Notes: generated from the sequence alone by a model not told the origin. A DNA stretch of 64,000 nt from Paguma larvata (GCA_030068075.1 CM057826.1:51479116-51543115), one strand, 5' to 3'; positions 45,850-57,694 are shown, counted from the first letter of the stretch. Numbers and translations are program-made.

Positions 45850-46315
45850 ATGAGCCAAGGTCCTCCAGAGAAACAAAACCAATAAGAGATGGAGAAAGGG
45901 AGAGAGAGAGGGGAAGGTTGAGATTTACTGTAAGGAAATGGCTCATACGATTATGGAGGTTGGTAATAGTTATGGTAGGAAAGGCTAATTGGCAAGCTGG
46001 AGATCCAGAAGAGCAGAAGGTTTAGTTCCAGTCCAAGTCTAGAGATCTAAGAAGCAGGAATTCCAATGCCCTAATTCAAAGCCCTTCAGGCAAGAAGAAT
46101 TATCTCTCACTCAAGAGAGAGCCTTTTTGTTCTTTTCGGGTCTTCTGCTAATTAGATGAGTCCCACTCACATCAAGGAGGGGCAATCCACTTTACTTGGT
46201 CTACAGAATTAAATGTTAATCTCATCCATAAACACCCTCACAGAAAGACCCAGGATAACACAGGGCACCCTGTGGCCCAGTCAGGTTGGCACAAAAAAAT
46301 TAACCCTTGCATTGG
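45850..46315 (-). mobile_element. ERVL-type LTR (MLT2-like), antisense
   Basis: ggtcctccagagaaacaaaa, gaaatggctcatacgattat, ggaggttggtaatagttatg, then ctaattagatgagtcccact, gttaatctcatccataaaca and the terminal tcaggttggcacaaaaaaat are the antisense of a mammalian ERVL LTR. No viral gene lies beside it, so it is a solo LTR. Confidence 0.7.
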
Positions 46316-47100
46316 CTAAATGGTCTAAATTGGTTTGCCTTCTTATTGGGCATTAAATGTCCTTATGTCTCCAAACTACTAATGTCAAAGCCAAAATCCT
46401 AACACACCAAAGGTTTCAGCAAAGCCAATTTGTCTGACATGTTGTTGGACATCTCTGTTATGATTTTCTTTTCCTAACTCCTGGGCTGAATTTTATTTCT
46501 GAAATGTAAAAGCCAAGAAAAGACCGGTAGAATTAATCATGTTAGATGGTCCATTGGCTCTCTCTATATGTCTCTCTGTATGCCCACCACATACAAATTC
46601 CCCAAAACTCTAACACAAGTCTGTGTGTTTTTATCAGAATTTTCTGATGTTCTAGACACAATTAAAGTAAGTTATAGTAAAGAAAAAAAAATTTAGACCT
46701 GGATACTGAATACAATTTTTTCTCATAGTCTGAGGGAACAAATTGTAAAATAAAAGTTAGCTATTAACATGGGGCTCTCTTAAATAATGATCCACAGTCT
46801 CCAGGTTTGTTTCTCTGTAAGTTCTTCCTCCTCCCAATCCTCAAAAATTCAAATCCCCATCCTCATTTGGAAGAAATGCTCAATCTTGTCATAGGATCCA
46901 TTGCATCCCCTACCCAAGGCTCACTGTGAAACACAACTAAGCACTCCAGTACATTTTCTGAAGTTCATTCATCCTAGAAAAAAGTCAGATAGAGGGCTCC
47001 AGCAAAACACTGCACAGTGGGAGAGTTTTGACATTCCAAATCTAGTTGATCTTGATGGCTTTTAGTATATTTGGCTTTTTCATCAGTCAGTTCTCCAAAT
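46316..47100. other. No recognised element
   Basis: Nothing recognised between two LTRs. Confidence 0.5.
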
Positions 47101-47101
47101 G

Positions 47102-47432
47102 CTATGACCGAATGTTTGTGTCCCTTCAAAATTCACACTGAAATCCTAACCCCCAAAGTGATAGTATTAGGAGATGTGGCCTTTGGGAGGTAATGAGGCC
47201 GTGATGATGGAGCCTTCAGAATAAGACAGTGCCCTTAAAAAAAAGACACAAAAGAACTTGCTTTCTCTCTCGTCTCTACCATGTGAGGATACTATTTGCC
47301 ATGCTGGAAACCTAACCTCAGACTTCTGGCCTCTAGAACTGTGAGAAACAATTTTTTTTTGTCTCTGTCGTTCATAAGCCACACAGTCTACGGTATTTGT
47401 TACTGCAGCCCAAACTAAATAAGACCCCCAAC
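47102..47432 (+). mobile_element. MaLR-type LTR
   Basis: gaatgtttgtgtcccttcaa, aatcctaacccccaaagtga, tggcctttgggaggtaatga, then tctggcctctagaactgtga, cacagtctacggtatttgtt and actgcagcccaaactaaata, in order. Solo LTR. The antisense frame 47167-47382 is a shadow. Confidence 0.78.
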
Positions 47433-47968
47433 ATACAATGTCATGTCCCTACTACATGCCAGGTAATATGCATTTTGAAGAGTCACCACCAGTGGTAAGT
47501 TGAAGATATGCCCCTTCACGCTTTCAACTATCAGAGCACAATACATACACACACATACATGCAAACACGCTCTCATGGAAAAACGTTATTTTCTCAAATG
47601 TAAATTTATCTGAAAAGCTTTTCCTGCCAATAGCGGAGACAGCATTTTACATTTTAATGCAGAACAGTTTCTCTCCTGTTCACACCAAGTCAGGTTCTAT
47701 CTTTGCCTAAGAACCTGACAGATAACAGTGCATGCATAGCAACATAAACATCTGTCCCACATCACCACCCCTCAGTAAAAAAAAAAATTACATAAAAAAT
47801 ATACCTTTGAATTGTTAATTTGTCTTGTTGTTTTTCCTTGACCTTCATCCAGATTCCCCCTAATCTCACTTCCCCACAACTGGTGTCTATAGGCAGAAGG
47901 AAAACAGAAAAAGGTAAGGAAGTAAGGAAGATGGGCTTTTCTTCCAGTTATACAAATATATAATACAT

Positions 47969-47972
<4 letters not shown>
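47433..47972. other. No recognised element
   Basis: Nothing recognised before the (TA)n array. Confidence 0.5.

Positions 47973-48016
<44 letters not shown>
47973..48016 (+). repeat. (TA)22 microsatellite
   Basis: 44 nt of uninterrupted TA. It can extrude as a cruciform and is prone to length change. Confidence 0.97.
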
Positions 48017-48022
<6 letters not shown>

Positions 48023-48845
48023 GTCAAACTTGATGTATCTTAAAATAAAATATAACTAGTTGTAAGAGGAAAGCTCTTTTCTAAATGCAACTTTGCAAGA
48101 TGATTTTTAAAATAGGATCATACTGCAGTCACTGGGTTCTTGAAAGGTGACCTTCACCCCCAACTACATTAGTCAGCAATTCAATTTTCTCAGTATCTTA
48201 AAGAGGTGATAATAGCTGCAAATTGTCCTGACATATGCTGCCAGCTGCTTCTTTAAAGCAACAGTTACACAACTTCGGTTTTCTCAATTTGAATTTTTAA
48301 AAAATGTTCTTCTGTAGCAGTTGTTTTACATTCTCAAACTCAAGTTCGCATTGAAAGTTTGGAACTCATACGTGCAGGAGGATCCAAAAGCCCATCCTGA
48401 CAAAACCTGTTAAAGCCACTCCTTTTGATACCTAATTTTACCTTTCTGTGACCTCATTATTTTTTAAATGCTGTCCTATTTGATCATGTTTATGTCATTT
48501 GTCATTGTAATTTCACCCTGCATCTGAAATAACACGACATATTTTCAAAGAATGATCACATCTCTCCCTTCATGAAAGCCTCACAACTGCTGTGAATATG
48601 GTATGTGGAATATAATATTAACCACAGTTTAGAGTAGGAGAAACGGAAGCTCAAAGAAATTAGAGTGTGAGCATCTGCAAAAACCCTCTCTTCAGCCCCT
48701 GTTCTTCCATTACCCAAAACTATTCTTGTACCGCATCATCATAGACTCAACATTCAACTTTACATGATGGCCTCATAAAATTCTACCTTTAATTCCTCCA
48801 TTTATCCAAGCTCCAAGCTTTTGATGCCAAATGTCTCTTCGCCAT
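48017..48845. other. No recognised element
   Basis: AT-rich, nothing firmly recognised. Confidence 0.5.
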
Positions 48846-48849
48846 TTCT

Positions 48850-49430
48850 TGTTGTATATTTGACCATAATTCAAACTGAACTGAACGTCTCCTGCAATTT
48901 TTTTCTCTTTCACTAATTTCTCGTACTATTGCCTGTCACCTACTCTGACTTTAAAACTTTCAAATTTTTAGAGATTTGCCCATTCCTTTGACAGATAAAA
49001 TTAACACGAAGTCACCCAAATCCTCCAACTGAGAAAACTTCACTAGCTCCCCATTTCTGCCACAGTTAGCTGAAACTTCTTCCAGGTCCTTCGCATCCTT
49101 CAACAGGCTGGAATCATTTTATCTACTGACTTCATTGCCGTTGCTACCCACCCCTTGTCCTGGTTATAATCAATTCGTGCCCTTTATTGCCTTGTGAAGA
49201 CACCAGAATCATTCTTAAATGTCTCTTTTTATGTGTTTCTTTTAACCCAAAATACCTTACAGCAATGACTCATTCATCACCATTCTTTCCTGTATGCCTA
49301 CAAAAATTAATGCCTGTTTCAAAATTCAACATTTTGGTATGGTACATTGTTTCCTGAAACTTTTCTCATCTTTGAGCTCATTCAAGACAATATGAAAACG
49401 TGTAAGGGCAAATTTTATATGCTTTCCCAA
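48850..49430 (+). mobile_element. L2-like remnant
   Basis: attcaaactgaactgaacgt, cttcactagctccccatttc, gaaacttcttccaggtcctt, then further gccctttattgccttgtgaa resemble sense L2 sequence. It is heavily diverged. Confidence 0.5.
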
Positions 49431-49444
49431 GTATCCTAGCCCAG

Positions 49445-49590
49445 AGATTAGACACATTCAAACAATGCAGGTGGTAAGGGTAGTTCTGGGCTAGGAGTAA
49501 GAAACCTTAGTCTACCAGCTAGTAGAGTGATTTTGAATAATTCATTTAACCTCCTGAATTGCAAGATCCTATCTGCAAACCTAAGAATAT
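49445..49590 (+). mobile_element. MIR: MIR-like remnant
   Basis: gtagttctgggctaggagta, gctagtagagtgattttgaa and taattcatttaacctcctga resemble the MIR centre. Confidence 0.55.
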
Positions 49591-49781
49591 TAAAATATAA
49601 GAGAAATCCCTCAAAACTCACTTCCCATCTTCATCATCCACCTACTGAATCAATCCCATCAGCATATAAATAAGTAGTGATACCACCATCACCCAAACCC
49701 CACATCACCTTCCGCTTACTACTCTGTTTTTTCTTATTTCCTATATGGCAAGGCTCTCACAAAGCTTTTCCAAAAAAGGGC

Positions 49782-49923
49782 GGGGGGGGGGGGGGAGGAG
49801 GGAGAGAGAGGGAGAGGGAGAGGAGGAGGGGGGAGAGGGGGAAGGAGAGGGAGAGGGGAGGGAGAGGGAAAGGGGGAGAGAGAAAGGGAAAGGGGGAGAG
49901 AGAGAGGGAGAGAGAGAGAGGAA
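49782..49923 (+). repeat. 142-nt uninterrupted purine tract with 14-G run
   Basis: Starts with 14 consecutive G (49782-49795) and continues as GA/GGGA-rich sequence with no pyrimidine up to 49923. The tract can in principle adopt triplex or G-quadruplex forms. Frames across it on both strands are low-complexity artefacts. It abuts an L1 3' end. Confidence 0.97.
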
Positions 49924-50140
49924 TCAAGAAACAGACCCTTAATTATAAAGAACAAACTGATGGTTACCAGAAGGGAGGGAGGGTGGGATGGGTTAAACCC
50001 ATGATGGGGGATTAAGGAGTACACTTGTCATGATGAGCGCCGGGTAATGATGGAAGTGTTGAATCACTATATTGTACACCAGAAACTAATATAACACTGT
50101 ATTAACTAACAGAAATTAAAGTAAAAACTTAAAAAAAAAA
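49924..50140 (+). mobile_element. L1: L1 3' UTR end fragment
   Basis: aaagaacaaactgatggtta, aggagtacacttgtcatgat, gagcgccgggtaatgatgg, then the end ctaatataacactgtattaa, and an A-tail at about 50131-50140. The adjacent purine tract probably expanded from the polypurine segment that L1 3' UTRs carry. Confidence 0.85.
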
Positions 50141-50229
50141 TTTCCCTCTTTTCGGGTCTATTTCTTTATTCCCATGTTTTTCTCCAACCCATTCTAATCA
50201 GACATTTTGTTTCTTGCACACTAGTAAAC

Positions 50230-51335
50230 CATGTTTATTAGGGTAATAAATTATCTCCATTTTGTCAAATCCAATGATCAGTTCTCAGTTCTCATTCGAC
50301 TGAACCTATTAGCAGCATTTAACACAGTTGATCAGTCTACCCTTCTTGAAACATATGCTTCATCTGGCTTCTCTGATACTACACTATCCCGAGCTTTTCT
50401 CTTATCTCACTGGCTGCTCCTTCTCAGTCTTCTTGCTGGTTTCCTCTCTTTCTGATCTCTAAGAGTCAGAGCGCTCCAGGGCTCAATCCTCAGCCGACTT
50501 CTCTTTCAACTTCACTAGTCACACATTCAACTTTAAACATTATCTATACAGATACTCTCAAATATACACCCCTTTGTAACCTTTCCTTTGTACTTAGCTT
50601 TATGCACACTACTTCATAGTAAAGATCACCACTTAGATTTTGCATAGGCACCTCACTTTTAACATGTCCAAAACAACTCCTTTAACAAAACTTGCCCTCT
50701 TTAAAGTTTCCAAGAGACCTCTTTCCTTATGCTTCCCCATCTCACTAAGTGGCAATACCTCTCACCCAGTTGTTCAGCTCAAAAGCCTTGGAGACATTCT
50801 TGACTTCTCTTTCCTTCAACTAATATATCTAATGTATTGGCAAGTCCTACTGATTAAGCTCTTGAAACTTATCCTGCATCCATTATCTTCTCCCTACTTC
50901 CATCATCACAACCATAGTAGAAATAAGAATGCTACCGACCTAAAATTGCATTGTGTAACATTTGGAAAGGTACTTACTTTGGGCAGGCATATAGATGGCT
51001 GAGAAAATGGGGCATCTGTGAGATTTAGAAAAATATTCCCCTTCCATGAGCACATGGCTTAGGAGATGACTTTGCAAAGTTTAGAAAAGGGCTTTTCCTT
51101 CTCTAGGTAAAAACAACCCTATGCCAGGGCACAAAGTTGGAGGAGCAGAGCTCCAGCTGTATTTCAGCCCCTATTTGATCCTTAATTTGCACAACTGTAC
51201 TTAGCAGCCAATTCACCACCGTCCCTCACCTACAGCACTGTAATCGCGTTCTATTCACCTCTTTACTACAACTCGTGTCCTAGTACATTTGGTTGTCCGC
51301 AAGATTTCCAAAGCGGCATTTCCAAATTGTAAAAT
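50230..51335 (+). mobile_element. L2 LINE fragment with RT remnant, part 1
   Basis: Sense L2: ttaacacagttgatcagtct, ctcactggctgctccttctc, cagggctcaatcctcagccg, then ttttaacatgtccaaaacaa and ggagacattcttgacttctc. About 50990-51170 does not look like L2 and may be a separate small insertion. The element continues beyond an LTR-like insert. Confidence 0.78.
50231..50455 (+). pseudogene. L2 reverse-transcriptase scrap
   Basis: The 74-codon frame contains LIRLNLLAAFNTVDQSTLLE and SGFSDTTLSRAFLLSHW, matching the CR1/L2-type reverse-transcriptase segment whose usual form has an aspartate-bearing D-L-S-A-A-F-D-T-V-D-H block. Here the catalytic-block residues are changed (AAFNTVDQ), the start is arbitrary, and the frame ends at a stop after the next motif. 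It is a decayed piece of an old transposon, with no expected product. Confidence 0.75.
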
Positions 51336-51786
51336 TGACAAGGACTCTCTCCTTGATCAAACTTGGGTTAGGCTCCTCTCTCTTCTCTAGTAGGCTCCAA
51401 ACTTGGACTCTGCCTTGGCCTGCTAAGTCCAGTGTCAGCAAGAATCCTGCTGGATCAGTTTAGCGAGAATCCCTTACCCTCGTATCTAACCAAATTCCTT
51501 ATAGCCCATATTTTGATATCTGATCACCCTTAATATCTTATCACTCTGGTCAAACTTTAGCAAGAATCCCGTCAAGTCTGTCTAGTCAAAATCCCCTTTA
51601 CTCCTGATGCTTCCTTCTAGTAATTTTCTAGCCACTGACCCCATCCTACTTCCTGAATGTAAATCCCTAATTGTTTTTTTTTTTTGTATTGGGAGTTGAA
51701 CCCAATCTGTCTCCCTGACTCTAAAACCCCCATTAAAAGTTACTGCAGAAGTCTCCTCTTGCATTAAGTCTTCCTTACCATCTGTA
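51336..51786 (+). mobile_element. ERV-type LTR nested in L2
   Basis: It opens tgacaaggactctctccttg and contains cagcaagaatcctgctggat, gccactgaccccatcctact, tcttgcattaagtcttcctt near its end. The 5-bp aaaat on both sides (51331-51335 and 51787-51791) fits a retroviral target duplication, though the last bases are TA rather than CA. The minus frame 51582-51917 is a shadow. Confidence 0.6.
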
Positions 51787-51791
51787 AAAAT

Positions 51792-52425
51792 CACCACGAA
51801 GATATATTTTTTTAACAAAGCAGATCTTGGCACAGACTGACTTAAAGATCTCCAACGACTTTCCATCACACTTAGAACGCAGTGCACACTCCTTGCCATG
51901 GTTAACAGACCTTGCATGATATTACACTTCCTCCTCCTTTACTCATCTTTCTGCACTATCTGCCATATTCACTCATGTAAAGCCACATGGCTTTCTTGCT
52001 ATTTCTCTAGCACACCAAGTTTATTCTGCCTCAGGACTTCATAGTTGCTGTTCCTTCTACATATAATTACCTTGTCCAAGACACTTACATAGATAACTAC
52101 TTCAACTTATTCCAGTCAACCTTAAAAAACTCCCCCCAGAGTATCCTATATTTAAAATAGTGAACGCATTCGTATGGCCACACACATACACCCTTTTACT
52201 CTCTATCACCTTAACCTCTGTTTTTAGAATTTATCACAATATGACATATTTTATATTCATTGATTTGTTTTTTTTTTCTTATTTGCTTTCCCCTCTAAGT
52301 TGTATAGTTGCTAAAGGGTATCATATCTATCTTATTTATTATTATTTCCTCCGGTGTCTAGAATAGAGATTGGCACTAATACATACTCAATACTTGTTGA
52401 ATGAATGAACGATATTACTATGTTT
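51792..52425 (+). mobile_element. L2 LINE 3' end, part 2
   Basis: gatctccaacgactttccat, actccttgccatggttaaca, gaccttgcatgatattacac, then gcctcaggacttcatagttg, ttctacatataattaccttg, and the 3' terminus atacttgttgaatgaatgaa. It completes the L2 begun at 50230. Confidence 0.8.
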
Positions 52426-53795
52426 ATATGCCACTTTTACTGTTGTTCTTCTGACATTGTTTTCTCTAAATCGAATGTCTTTGTTACTTATGTAGCTGTA
52501 TTTCAAGTAAAAAAAAATACAGGTAACCAATTCACAATAGCATTTGCCACAAATAGAAGGTAGTCTGAAAAATGGATATATTGAAAACAAAATAGTATTA
52601 TGGCATTTCAGTTAGCTACTATTCAATCAAAGGCTGAGTTTGGGCCTCCTGTTAAATAAAAGAAAGAGATTACGAGGTATTGGAGAGGACATAAAGACAC
52701 ACCAACAGCAGACTTCGTCCTCCTGAGTAAATCAAAATAATCGAGAGAAAGCTAACTTTTTTGCTTATGAGATTCAAAATTATTGAAAGCCATGCCATTA
52801 GACTACTTAAAATCACCACAGACATCATCAGTAGTTGACTTGTGGCACACTGGGATGCCCTGCCCCTCACATATCTCACTCTACAAGGAATGACGGCAGC
52901 TTTCTCATGTTCACACAACTGTTCAGGGTAGACTCATATTTGGAACCAGATTTTCTCAGCCTGTCCCGGGCTCAGTCTACTTAACCATCTCCCTCATTTG
53001 ACATTAAAACTGTATTTCTCATCTTTCCGCACACCTGTAATCTGGATTTGGCCTTCCCTGAGGTGATCAGATATTCCAAATCTCTAACCATGAATTGCAC
53101 TCAAGTATACCCAAGGGTTAAATCAAGGTCTAGGAGAATAACAAATTTTACACTCCTTAATACAAAGTCAATTACACCATGGGGCTCTTTTTTAAAGAGC
53201 TTATATCATTTGCATATGTGAAATGAAGTTGATGTGTAGTCAAATGACAGAAACAGATGCTTCCGCCATCACTTAATATGAAACATATTTTTCCATTCTG
53301 GTGAACAGAGGCTCAGCTGCAGAGGCTATAGGTGAAAGGGTCTAACATTTTAGAATCCATTGAATAGAAAATGTCTCCAAACTGTTTCCAAAATACATTT
53401 TGTTTTGATACATTCCTATATTGAGTTAGCTTAAAAACCCCACTGCTTAATTGTTTATATTTTCAATTCTGTTTCTAAGATATAAATATCCAGATTGAAA
53501 ACCTGAGCTTCTGGCCACCTTCAGCCTGGTAAACATTGGTTTATTACGAATGGTTGTCATAGCAATAAGCACAATATTGCAAAACCCAGACAGAATAATA
53601 CATCACATAAAATTTAGATAACTTATAATATCCTATCAAGAATACCTAAAATAAAATAAAATTCTAAATTTTATATAGGATAGTACATATTTTATATATA
53701 GTATATATTTTACACTATAGTATAACCTTGAATTAAATCTCCATATTTAGCAGATTTTCCAGTATAACTTATTTATTTACTTAACAGTCATTTGT
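52426..53795. other. No recognised element
   Basis: No gene or named repeat. AT-rich region near 53630-53720. Confidence 0.5.
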
Positions 53796-53799
53796 TGTT

Positions 53800-54050
53800 A
53801 GGAAGCAATATGATATGGTCAATAGGGCAAGAAATTTGGTATCATAAACTCCTGGTTTCATATTTACTTTTCCCACTTACTAGATCTATGGCCTTGGATT
53901 AGAAACATGGCTCTTGAGAGCTTCTGTTTTCTCTTCTGTGTAAAAAACAATAACTCCTTTCAAGGTTGTTGTGGAACTAAATTAAATAACATGATCCAAT
54001 CTCAATGTTTGGCAGCTACTAGGCAACTAACAAATGTCAACCTACTCATA
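53800..54050 (+). mobile_element. MIR: MIR SINE
   Basis: cataaactcctggtttcata, acttttcccacttactagat, ctatggccttggattagaaa, tgttttctcttctgtgtaaa and aaggttgttgtggaactaaa follow MIR order. Confidence 0.8.
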
Positions 54051-54179
54051 CACATCTCATTCTTCCTTGGAGAGAACCTTTCCTACGATGTGCTACCATA
54101 TATATCATAAACACAAATATATGATGCATAATTGTTGACTCAGAAGTACTCAGTGTAAAAAAGTTCAAATCCTTTCTAC

Positions 54180-54386
54180 CTTAGTGCCATACAATATGAT
54201 TACTCAAGTTGGAAAATTAGACACAATTCTACTATCCTCTGGTGTCTCACTCTTTTGTACCCTTCAGATCTCAGCCTAAGTGTCGTCTCTAAAGAGATCT
54301 ATTCTGACTGGCTCCTAACATATACAGTTAGTCATAATTCCCAATGTCCTTTATTTCCTTTGTGGTACTCATTACTATTATATAAT

Positions 54387-54432
<46 letters not shown>

Positions 54433-54545
54433 TTCCCTCTACTGCTAGGCAATGAGAGGCCTGAGAATACATTTTTCCTTGTCTAATAGCCGAGCACCTA
54501 GTAGACATTCAAAAATGAATATTCAATAAGTGAATGGAGATACAG
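54180..54545 (+). mobile_element. L2 3' end containing (TG)n
   Basis: cccttcagatctcagcctaa, gtgtcgtctctaaagagatc, tggtactcattactattata, then after the (TG)n aatgagaggcctgagaatac and ccgagcacctagtagacatt, caataagtgaatgg. A sense L2 3' end with a microsatellite inside. Confidence 0.78.
54389..54430 (+). repeat. (GT)21 microsatellite
   Basis: 42 nt of uninterrupted GT inside an L2 relic. Confidence 0.97.
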
Positions 54546-54639
54546 TGTTGAACAATAAGAACATACCTCTTTCACTTGTGAAAGTATTATTCTAAAGTGC
54601 AAAATAAATAATAAACAACTAATTTAAAAACTGTTCATC

Positions 54640-56780
54640 CCAAAGCAGATAGAGACCCAGCAAAAAGAGAGAACTACAGGCCAATATCTTTGATTTATAT
54701 GGATGCAAATTTTCATAACAAGATATTAGCAAATCGAATCCAACAGCATATAAAAAGATTATTCACCATGATCAAGTAGGAGTCATCCCTGGGTTGCAAG
54801 GCTGGTTCAATATTCACAAATCAATCAATGTGATACATCACGTTTACAAAAGAAAAGAACCATGTGATCCTGTCAATAGATGCAGAGAAAGCGTTTGACA
54901 AAATACAGCATCCTTTCCTAATAAAAACTCTCGAGAAAGTCAGGATAGAAGGAACATACTTAGGCATCATAAAAGCCATTTATGAAAAGCCCACCGCTAA
55001 TATCATCCTCAATGGGGAAAAACTGAGAGCCTTCCCCCTGAGATCAGGAACACGACAGAGATGTCCACTCTTAGCACTGCTACTTAACATAGTGTTGGAG
55101 GTCCTAGCATCAGCAATTAAACAAAGCAAAATAAAAGGCATCAGCATAGGCAAGGATGAAGCCAAACTTCCGCTTTTTGCAGACGACATGTTACTTTATA
55201 TGGAAAACTCGACAGAATCCACCAAAAGCCTACTAGAACTGATCTATGAATTTGACAAAGTTGCAGGGTACAAAATCAATGTACAGAAATCGGTTGCATT
55301 CCTTTACACCAACAATGAAGCAACAGAAAGAGAAATAAATAAGCATTCACAATTGCACCAAAAACCATCAAATACCTAGGAATAAACCTAACCAAAGATG
55401 TAAAAGATCTCTATGCTGAAAACTATAAAAAACTTATGAAGGAGATTGAGGAAGACAAGGAAATAGAAAAACATCCCATGCTCATGGATTGGAAGAATAA
55501 ATATTGTTAAAATGGCAATACCACCCAAAGCAATCTATACATTCAATGCAATCCCAATCAAAATTGCACCAGCATTCTTCTCAAAGCTAGAGCAAACAAT
55601 CCTAAAATTTGTATGGAACCACAAAAGACCCGGAATAGCCAAAGTAATATTGAAGAAGAAAACCAAAGCAGGAGGCATCACAATCCCAGACTTTAACCTC
55701 TACTACAAAGCGGTAATAATCAAGACAGCATGGTATTGGCACAAGAACAGACACATAGACCAATGGAATAGAATAGAGAACCCAGAAATGGACCTACATG
55801 CATATGGCCAACTAATCTTTGACAAAGCAGGAAAGAGTAGCCAATGGAAAAAAGACAGCCTCTTTAACAAATGGTGCTGGGATAATAATTATTCATCCAA
55901 TAAACATCCATTTAGAACCTGAATGTGAGACAGGATGAAGGACCTGAATGTGAGACAGGAAACCATCAAAATCCTAGAGGGGAAAACAGGAAAAAAACCT
56001 TTTTGACCTAAGTTGCAGCAATTTCCTACATGACACATCTCCAAAGGCGGGGGAATTAAAAACAAAAATGAACTATTGGGACCTCATCAAGATAAAAACC
56101 TTCTGCACGGCAAAGGAAACAACCAACAAAACTAATAGACAACCAACGGAATGGGAAAGGATAATTGTAAATGACATATCGGATAAAGGACTAGCATCTA
56201 AAATCTATAAAGAACTTACCAAACTCCATTCCCAAAAAACAAATAATCCAGTGAAGAAATGGGCAGAAGATATGAACAGACACTTCTCCAAAGAGGACAT
56301 CCAGATTGCCAACAGATGCATGAAACAATGCTCAATGTCACTTATCATCATGGAAATACAAATCAAAACCACACTGAGATAACACCTCACATCGGTTAGA
56401 GTGGCTAAAAAGGAATAAATCAGGAAACTATAGATGCTGGCAAGGATGTGGAGAAGCAGGCATCCTCCTACACTATTAGTGGGAATGCAAACTAGTGCAG
56501 CCACTTTGGAAAATGGTGTGGAGCTTCTTTAAAAAAATGCAAATAGAATTACCCTGTGACCCAACAATAGCACTGCCAGGAATCTACCCAAGAGAGAGAG
56601 GAGTGCTGATGCATAGGAGCACGTGTACCCCAATGTTCATAGCAGCACTTTCGATGATAGCCAAATCATGGAAAGAGACTAAGTGTCCATCAACTGATGG
56701 ATGGATAAAGAAGAAGTGGTGTATATATATACAATGGAATACTACGCAGCAATGAGGAAGAATGAAATCTAAGCATGCAT
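54640..56780 (+). pseudogene. L1 ORF2 remnant (reverse transcriptase to C-terminus)
   Basis: Three frames survive. 54864-55379 (171 codons) starts at [18 protein letters not shown], keeps the catalytic FADD block at residues 105-108 and the following [12 protein letters not shown], but the conserved G-C-P-L-S-P block has become [12 protein letters not shown]. 55512-55922 (136 codons) carries [18 protein letters not shown] and [17 protein letters not shown]. 56068-56382 (104 codons) carries [16 protein letters not shown] and [20 protein letters not shown]. Frameshifts, stops and a 25-bp tandem repeat at 55917-55960 separate them. The endonuclease is missing, and no active enzyme is expected. 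Confidence 0.93.
55917..55960 (+). repeat. 19-bp direct repeat inside L1 ORF2
   Basis: acctgaatgtgagacagga occurs at 55917-55935 and again at 55942-55960, six bases apart. Other L1 copies have it once, and the preceding segment appears shortened, so a deletion and a duplication are linked here. Confidence 0.88.
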
Positions 56781-57131
56781 AGCAACATGGATGGAACTGG
56801 AGGGTATTATGCCAAGTGAAATCAGTCAATCAGAGAAAGACAGATACCATATGTTTCCACACATATGGTGGATTTTGAGAGACTTAGCAGAAAACCTTGG
56901 GGGAGGAAAAGAGGGGAAAGGAAACAAAGAGTCCCTTCCCACAGAGAGAGAAGGAGACAAAACATAAAAGACTCTGAAAGACTAAGAACAAACTGAGGGA
57001 TGAGGAGGGTGTGGGAGGGGGGAGAGTGGGTGATGGGCACAGAGGAGGGCACTTGTTAGAATGAGCACTGAGTGTTGTATGGAAACCAATTTGACAATAA
57101 ATTATTTTTTATAAAGCAAAAAAAAAAAAAG

Positions 57132-57694
57132 ATTGTTCAATTATAAGTAAGAACATCATATATGAAGAGGATGCTAAGGGCACTTATTTTTGAATAAAGA
57201 AATATCTATAATATAATTTGATAAACACTATGATCAAGAAATGTTCATATTGGTTCATAGTGAAAGACTCATTCTAAGCAAGCAAGAGAGGAAACCTGAG
57301 ATTTCATGGAGTAGCTGACATTCTGATCTAGAACCAAATATAACTATAATATTGCCAGAATCTTACAGGGTAAGAGAGTATCCGATGAAAGAGGCCTCAC
57401 AGTAAATAAACTCACATCTTCCATAGAACATTTATCTAAAGGTAAAATGAAATGCCAAACAAGAGTGGGGGGGGGCGGGGGAAGAGAATGGATCAAAATT
57501 AACTTAACAGTGAGATCTTTGGGTTTAGCTCTGACATGCAGAGTTTGGAAGTTATCATTCCCATCGAAAAAAACAAGAAAAAGCTGAATACATGGCCAAA
57601 AATATCAATTACTCTTCTTGGATATCGGAAAACTGAGTTTGCAGGGTAAACCACCAGTCCAAAATCTCAAAGGACAGTCTCACCCAGAGGGACG
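57132..57694. other. No recognised element; G-rich patch
   Basis: A G-rich patch (gggggggcggggg) lies near 57467-57481 and a T-run at about 57697-57710. Otherwise nothing recognised. Confidence 0.5.

Larger units (their letters stand above)
54630..57131 (+). mobile_element. L1: 5'-truncated L1 with RT domain remnant
   Basis: The longest L1 in the window, about 2.5 kb. It starts inside ORF2 (gttcatcccaaagcagatag), runs through the reverse-transcriptase and C-terminal regions, the 3' UTR (ggcacagaggagggcacttg, gatgggcacagagg) and an A-tail at 57119-57130. The 5' UTR, ORF1 and endonuclease are absent, so it is not autonomous. No convincing target duplication was found. Confidence 0.95.

Noticed and set aside
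47973..48016. TATA-box promoter
   Set aside because: The TATA words are a dinucleotide microsatellite with no initiator, downstream exon or GC context.
49677..50015. Arg/Glu/Gly-rich frames on both strands
   Set aside because: They are translations of the purine tract and are low-complexity artefacts.
50231..51002. Two consecutive plus-strand frames as a two-exon gene
   Set aside because: Both are on L2 LINE sequence; the first is an L2 reverse-transcriptase scrap.
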